A stretch of DNA of 35,000 nt from positions 6,796,216 to 6,831,215 of the forward strand of contig NC_135557.1 of the NCBI RefSeq assembly GCF_964340395.1, written 5' to 3'. The notes under the pieces are model-generated. The model did not search any database. It saw only the letters and a program-made list of their open reading frames with translations, and was not told the DNA's origin. Of this stretch, positions 23,011-35,000 are shown one piece after another. This DNA is from Glandiceps talaboti. Taxonomy: Eukaryota; Hemichordata; Enteropneusta; Spengelidae. The first letter of the stretch is position 1, and every line of letters begins with the position of its first letter. A program made the translations under genes and the position numbers.

Positions 23011-23317
23011 GTTTAGCATTTGCCTAAACAGACATGACTTATGGGAGAGTGACAGTTTGTGGCCATGTCTTCAATGGTAAAAGTTAAGTTCAATGGTTGA
23101 CCGACCACTAGACATTCAAGCATGCAGACATACAGTCGAGTGAAGGGTAGTTTGCATTAAAATACAACCCTGGCAAGCTATGTTTAGCATTTACTTAACA
23201 GACAGGACTTATAGGAAAGTGACACTTTGTGGCCATCTCTTGCATGGTAAATGTTTTTGTTTCAGTGGTTAACCTTTCATCAGACTTGTCCTGCATGCAG
23301 GCACACATTAGGTGCAG
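22855..23317 (+). repeat. Tandem triplication of the RING-encoding gene tail
   Basis: Copy 1, 22855-23030, is the functional RING end plus stop. Copy 2, 23031-23200, and copy 3, 23201 to about 23317, follow directly. Conserved landmarks include gacatgactta, gtggccatgtctt, acaaccctggcaagcta and ggtttagcattt. The period is 170-176 bp. Confidence 0.92.
23031..23317 (+). pseudogene. Two decayed copies of the RING-B tail
   Basis: Copy 2 keeps DMTYGRVT-CGHV but changes the second RING His to Asn and the following Cys to Ser, then hits a stop. Copy 3 keeps CGHLLHGKC, then carries a small insertion (gtaaatgtttttg) that shifts the frame before the FHQTCPACRH-like part. Neither can make an intact RING. 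Both are most likely in the RING-B 3' UTR. A possible aataaa signal follows at about 23685. Confidence 0.85.
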
Positions 23318-23889
23318 TATTCTCCTTAGCATAAACAAAGCACATTTTTCTAAGTTTAGAGCATTGAACGGTATCAAAATGTATCTAAATGACTTTGATA
23401 CTTGCTAAAACACCATTTACTTGCCTTTATTGACCAAAATTATGTATTAATACGATAATTTAATAGATCATAAAAATGCTAGGCATGGGTTCACCACCAT
23501 TACTTCTAGAATGTGCTTTGACCTGCCATGACCTCCCATGATTCAACGGGGCAGGCAAGGAACCATGATGTATTATTTCTAGAATATCTAGAAAAATCGG
23601 TTTGAGTTGATTTACACAACCAACTTGGCAAATTTGTCTAAATGAAATGTATTTGAAATGATATTAGGAAATATGCATACTTTTCAATAAAGAGAAATCT
23701 TGACTCATACTATTTCATTATGTGAATGTGTTGTTAACAAGTGAGCTTGAATGTTGGAGATATGAAAGGCATATGTAAATCATTGTGCAAATTATATGCA
23801 AATTATCAGCAATGCTTGTCTTCAATCCTGGGGAGAACACTGGAATGAATGGTAGTTTAACATAGTAGTGGACGTATGGATGACAAAAT
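23318..23889. other. 3' flank of RING-B
   Basis: AT-rich, with no gene recognised. It may include the RING-B 3' UTR end. Confidence 0.45.
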
Positions 23890-23899
23890 GGTATTTATT

Positions 23900-24060
23900 T
23901 TGGATTTTTTTATTCATAAAACAACTTTAGTGTGTTTTGCTACTTCAAAAACAAAGTCCATGTTTGTAACTCAATAAATTGGAAAAAGTAAGAAAGTGTC
24001 TAAAAAGTTTGTTATTTCATATACAGTAACAAACTTTTCAGACACTTTCTAGCTTTTTTG
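23900..24060. mobile_element. Foldback element M2, copy 2, with its own hairpin
   Basis: The left part (ggatttttttattcataaaac, ctacttcaaaaacaaag, tgtttgtaactcaataaatt) resembles 2955-3060. It is followed by a hairpin: agaaagtgtctaaaaagttt near 23990 with the reverse complement aacttttcagacactttct near 24051. Only part of the first copy is shared. Confidence 0.55.
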
Positions 24061-24107
24061 TAGCGTTTTACATATTTTACACATTTTTAAAATTTCTTGC
24101 TATTTAT

Positions 24108-24150
24108 ATGAGGCCAAATAAATAAAGTGTCTTTCCGATAACCCGACCAA
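24108..24150. mobile_element. Possible M1 MITE fragment
   Basis: aggccaaataaataaagtg, then tccgataacccgaccaag, resembles the terminal 45 bp of the M1 element (compare 18628-18680). The rest of the element is not visible. Confidence 0.4.
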
Positions 24151-25424
24151 GCCTTCATATTTTTTACATGCAAAAAGTTAAAATTGTGACAATTAACTTT
24201 CTTGCCAAAGTATCTTTTAACTACCTTTTTCTGAAAATTACGTTCAAGAGAGAAACAATGTCTTTTCAGCTTAAAATAGCACTTCTGAATCACATAATCG
24301 TCTTCATTTACTTCTTTTTACACTGTATTGACCAACGAGTATCTTGTCTTTGGGTTGAAGTAATTAAAAAATAAACCGTTAAATACAATAAAAATCTCTA
24401 TTTCTGAAGTCATGTTATCTAAAACAAACAATTTTGGTTGACTGATTTATGAACGACTCTTTTCCAAGGTAGACTTGTGTCATGTAAATGAGCCATTGGA
24501 ATTGAAAGCCGCACTAGCTGCATTAAATCATTTTCTTAAAAACCAATGGGTTAAATATAGTGACTAACTCATAATATTATACACCGTAAACAGTATTAAA
24601 TCACCTGTGGGGAAATGTATTGCTGTAGCGTTATACACAGTATATAGTCCAATATATCAAATTCAATTTATTTTGGGTCCGCACCCAAAAAACAGCACCC
24701 AGATAAATCACAATTTGAACTTATTTTGTACCACTTATAGATAAAATAGTCCTGTAATTGACATGTACAGAATTCATGTACAAGGTCTAAGTATCGATGT
24801 TGTAACAATTTCCAGTGATCATCCTTGGGTTGTCTCATTGAAACAGCTAGTGCAGGTGCTAACCTTCGACAGTGTCTATGGTTTAACATGGCGACCAGAG
24901 CTTACATATAGTGAGACATTATGTGGACATGTAAATGGGAAAACCACTGATCTTAAAATATCCAACCATACATGGCAGCATTTATTCACAATGAAATAAG
25001 AATAAAGAAAGAAAGAACACTGAGCAATCAAATGATTGTATGAAATCTTTATTTGAGACCTTTTTTTGGAATAATAGAGTCATGGATCTGATTTGCATAT
25101 TTTGTGCTATTTTTTGTTTAATGTGAAGAGTTACATGTTATTCTCCAAACTAAATACGTGTATGTGTAATCACCACATAACCATGACTCGAGAGATCTAT
25201 AGTGTACTATAGATTATCCGATGGCGTAACTTTTTTGGTGCACCCACAACTTGAAGTTAATCATCAGGATTGTACTGAAATGGACATGCACAAACCTACC
25301 AAATATGGTCATGTTACAATCACTGGTTGTACAAGGGTACAATCCTAAATGATATCTGGAGATTTTTTCTTTAACATATCAACTGACATGAGTATGATTT
25401 AGTAAGTGATTTTCATGCAAGTAT
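24151..25424. other. Intergenic stretch between convergent genes
   Basis: No gene recognised. The open frames (24168-24374, 24763-24999) are short and motif-free. At about 24675 is gggtccgcaccc in a context resembling the reverse complement of about 8745-8775, suggesting a shared dispersed repeat. A C run lies at about 25465-25476. Confidence 0.45.
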
Positions 25425-25430
25425 TTTATT
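25425..25430 (-). promoter_or_regulatory. Candidate polyadenylation signal of the PHB-depolymerase gene
   Basis: tttatt on the + strand reads AATAAA on the minus strand, about 105 nt after the stop codon. This is a plausible position, but no transcript evidence exists. Confidence 0.45.
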
Positions 25431-25534
25431 TAGTTACAGTTAATGTTCCAAGTTGGCATATAACCCCCCCCCCCCCATATATCCTAGTACTGATGTAATC
25501 ATTGAATACTTCATCTCAGCCATCAAATCAGAAA

Positions 25535-32481
<6,947 letters not shown>

Positions 32482-32518
32482 AGACAGATGTCGTCGCTGT
32501 AAAATGTGCTGAACTGTT

Positions 32519-32745
32519 CAGGACAAGAAGTATTTTGTGGGTGGAGCCATAGAAGTTTTGACAACCTGCAGCTGTCAATTACTGGTGACGTTCCAAAGAG
32601 CAGGACAGACAGGATTCAATGGGCGGAGCTATGGAATTTGACAACCTGTCAATTATAGTTGACTTTCTGGAAAGTTCGGGACACACATTATTTAGTGGAT
32701 GGGGCCATTGAATCCGGCAACTTATCAATTAAAACTGTCTGACCA
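32519..32745. repeat. Three-copy degenerate repeat upstream of the PHB-depolymerase-like gene
   Basis: Copies of about 80 bp at about 32519-32600, 32601-32679 and 32680-32745. Each has ggaca..., then tgggyggagcyat...gaa, then ttgacaacctgtcaatta-like blocks. The array begins about 40 bp upstream of the start codon, so it lies in the 5' UTR or promoter. Confidence 0.78.
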
Positions 32746-34144
32746 TATAAGGTAATAAATTACTAATTAATTTACTCACAGTTGCTAAACTCCGTTTACC
32801 AAAATTGCAGTCCGAGTGTATAAACAGCAATATCTCTTTGATCTTACAGATGTCGTGAGAAGGACACCTCATGTCACAAACTACTGGTCGATATCTAAAT
32901 TATTCATATCATCAATTCTACGCGACCTACATACAATGCACGAATTGCACTGAAATGTAATTTTCTATGATGACTAAATGTTGAATTTTCAGCTGTGTAT
33001 ATTACATAGAAATTTTCATACTGCATTCACGGTGACACGTAAAAATGAGTATCTGAATAGACTCCCAAAAAGTCACATGCACGATAAATATCAAAGCAAT
33101 TCCATCGGATTTTTAGGAGATGTCGAAAATACACATTCTGACCAAAATACCCAAAATCTGCTAAAAATAGAAGACTACTTATATCATCTTGGTGAGAACA
33201 ATTCTTAATAGACTCCTCTTAAGACACATGCTCACCAGATGTCAAAATCAACCAGACAACTGGCAGGTTTCAGACAAGAAGACCAATATAACCAAAATAT
33301 CAAAATAAAATCAATAAAAAAAATAGTTATATTAACTTTTCATGATCAAATCTTTCCAGAATAGTATCCTAAGGGACATGCACACCAAATATCAAAACCA
33401 TCCAACATCCGGTTTCAGAGAAGAAGATGGAAATAGAAAAGTTTAGGGACAAGACCGGAATCAATCTAAACCTAGCTGTAGACGTTAGCAGACCTATAAA
33501 GGCTAAGATCGTGATGACAATGTGTCCTTTGTGTACATTTATGATCTGACTGTCCCGACAATGTTTTACTACTACTGTCTGCCTTTGGACAATGACCTCA
33601 TAGTCACTATATACTCTCGTATAATAAATTTTGTACACAATGGATAATGAGAAAATACTAAAGTTATTCCACAGTTTGTTGTGATTGATTCTTGCATTTT
33701 AATTGAACTCAAAGTTCATAATACTACATTGTAAGACAACATAATCAGATCATTTGTAAGAAATGGATCACTAATACAGTAATTTGTTAATTGTGATAAA
33801 AAAAATGAAATACACTTTTAGACCGATTGTTTTGTATTTGGTGGCGATATCTGGTCTTAAGCTTGTTGGGAAATTGCTCTGAATCGTGTCATGCAATTAA
33901 CTTGGATCTATTAAAAAGTTTGACTTCTAAACTTCCAGGTGGTGTTGTTTCTGGCAATGTTTGGCGGGAATGTGAAGGGGTGTGTAGGCAACCACAGAGT
34001 GTCAACAAGGTTATTCGATCCCTGTTCTAAATAAATAAATAAATAAATGAATAAATGAAATCAAATAGATATAAGTGTCATAGCTTTATTCAGATTTAGA
34101 ATTTGAACCACATTGTCCAGTTAAAGATAGCATCCGGGTTATCT
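32746..34144. other. Intergenic stretch between the tandem depolymerase genes
   Basis: No gene recognised. Between about 33035 and 33440 are three diverged copies of a block around cacatgcacaccaaatatca followed by ccggtttcagagaagaag-like sequence, an old interspersed repeat. The open frame at 33827-34030 has no motif. Confidence 0.5.
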
Positions 34145-34311
34145 TCATGGTTGACACGTAGTTGTTGTTAGAAATGGCGTAGGTTCCGGTTCCGGTGGAG
34201 TGCATTGATATTTTAACAGTTGAGACTCCATGACAGAACATATTTCCAGGTCAGATACCACTCGATCGATCACGTTCTTCGTGAACTCCATCTGAACGCC
34301 TCGTTTGATGT
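34145..34311 (-). CDS. Second PHB-depolymerase-like gene, terminal exon (partial gene)
   Basis: Acceptor caatttttcag ends at 34312. Two bases complete a split codon, then IKRGVQMEFTKNVIDRVV aligns with EKDGVQMEFIKNIIDVV of the complete gene. The tail ends TPPEPEPTPFLTTTTCQP with TGA at 34147-34145. The exon has the same entry phase as exon 11 of its neighbour. The bulk of the gene lies right of the window. The Cys/Pro/Thr-rich tail is longer than in the first copy. Confidence 0.85.
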
Positions 34312-34970
34312 CTGAAAAATTGTAAAAAGAAAATAATGATAATTTCCTTAGTCTTATCAGACGTCCAATACTTGAATTCACAACTACTGCCTGACTGATA
34401 GGGCTTCAATAGCAGTCTGTTACTAGATATTGACAACAGATCTAGATTCGTTCTGGTGTTTGTAAATATTAGTATGTTGTGTCCCACTAATTGCAACGTT
34501 AAAACAATCAATAATCTTAGTAATGAAATTTCTATTCACCGAATCAACGACTCTGTTTCTGTATAAATACGCCGAATGACCAGATACTAAAACTAGAGAG
34601 TGCCTTTCGAGGTTCAATTTAGTACAGGGCAGAATATTTGTTCGGCTTCACACAATGTTATTAAGTTCCAAATTACGCAAATAAAATACAGACACTCGCT
34701 AGCGCTATCAGGGTCTGTATTCTGTTTGTATGATTTGTAAGGTTGTGTAAAAAAGCATCGTGCAGTAAAAAGTCTCTATGTTTTGGAAGTAACTGGTATA
34801 TGATCCAATGACATGTACCAATACAGACGGTCAGACATTCTAATTCCCTGATATGTATCACTGTACGAAAAGTCATATTTGACCATGTCTTTCCACCGGG
34901 GTAAATCATGAGCAGAGGATGTGTGAATGTGGTGAGTATGAGACGAAGTTCCACCTTTGACTTAATTTAC
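34312..34970 (-). other. Last intron of the second PHB-depolymerase-like gene
   Basis: A 659-nt intron if the upstream microexon is correct. A minus-strand open frame of about 93 codons (34673-34954) lies inside it. It has a hydrophobic start and no motif I recognise, so it is not called. Confidence 0.5.
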
Positions 34971-34990
34971 CCACGGTGATCTCTCCCCAG
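34971..34990 (-). CDS. Second PHB-depolymerase-like gene, candidate penultimate microexon
   Basis: On the minus strand, acceptor gcacccag and donor gtaaat frame 20 nt encoding WGEITV, with one base on each side. The phases equal those of the 26-nt exon 10 of the neighbour. Joined to 34311, the leftover G makes Asp, as at D332 of the complete protein. It is two codons shorter, and the entry codon would be Cys rather than Trp. This is inference from phase and position. Confidence 0.5.
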
Positions 34991-35000
34991 CTGGGTGCGT

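Noticed and set aside
34673-34954. 93-codon minus-strand frame starting MELRLILTTFTHPLLMIYP
   Set aside because: It lies inside the presumed last intron of the second depolymerase-like gene. No family motif and no splice logic support it.

Overview
The window is eukaryotic, almost certainly from a marine invertebrate animal. Coding exons are short, carry canonical GT/AG splice sites and join in frame, and they sit in AT-rich DNA full of microsatellites, minisatellites and small mobile elements. The exact phylum cannot be fixed from this sequence. A spiralian (mollusc, annelid, brachiopod or phoronid) or an invertebrate deuterostome would all fit.

Layout, left to right. (1) 1-2845: the 3' end of a ZPR1 zinc-finger protein gene on the + strand (exons 501-566 and 2602-2724). 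Its introns hold a 47-bp minisatellite, a palindromic MITE and a tRNA-derived SINE. The stop-codon region is repeated three times. (2) 2846-7322: gene-free DNA with a 40-bp and a 54-bp minisatellite, a four-copy dispersed repeat and a MITE that has matching 8-bp target-site duplications. (3) 7323-9055 (-) and 17038-23010 (+): two divergently oriented paralogues encoding multi-pass membrane proteins with a C-terminal RING-H2 domain (probable membrane E3 ubiquitin ligases), about 8 kb apart head to head. Both RINGs have identical zinc-ligand spacing, and both large exons follow a phase-1 intron. The 3' end of the second gene has been copied twice more, in decayed form, directly downstream. (4) The 4.8-kb intron of the second RING gene holds a higher-order minisatellite, a MITE split by a roughly 950-bp insertion, three hammerhead-ribozyme motifs embedded in (TA)n tracts (like those of Penelope-like retroelements) and a TATTG pentanucleotide array. 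(5) 25535-32481 (-): a complete 11-exon gene for a secreted protein of 380 aa of the poly(3-hydroxybutyrate) depolymerase family. Its Ser-Asp-His order and spacing match the circularly permuted fungal enzyme. (6) 34145-34990 (-): the last two exons of a second, tandem copy of that depolymerase gene, which continues beyond the right edge.

No operon-like or functional link between ZPR1, the RING pair and the depolymerases is visible. The strongest unusual signals are the cluster of hammerhead ribozymes inside a broken MITE, the intron-rich animal PHB-depolymerase tandem pair, and the repeated tail-end duplication of genes (RING tail x3, ZPR1 stop region x3). All gene models were spliced by eye from frame continuity, splice sites and family motifs. 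None is backed by transcript evidence.
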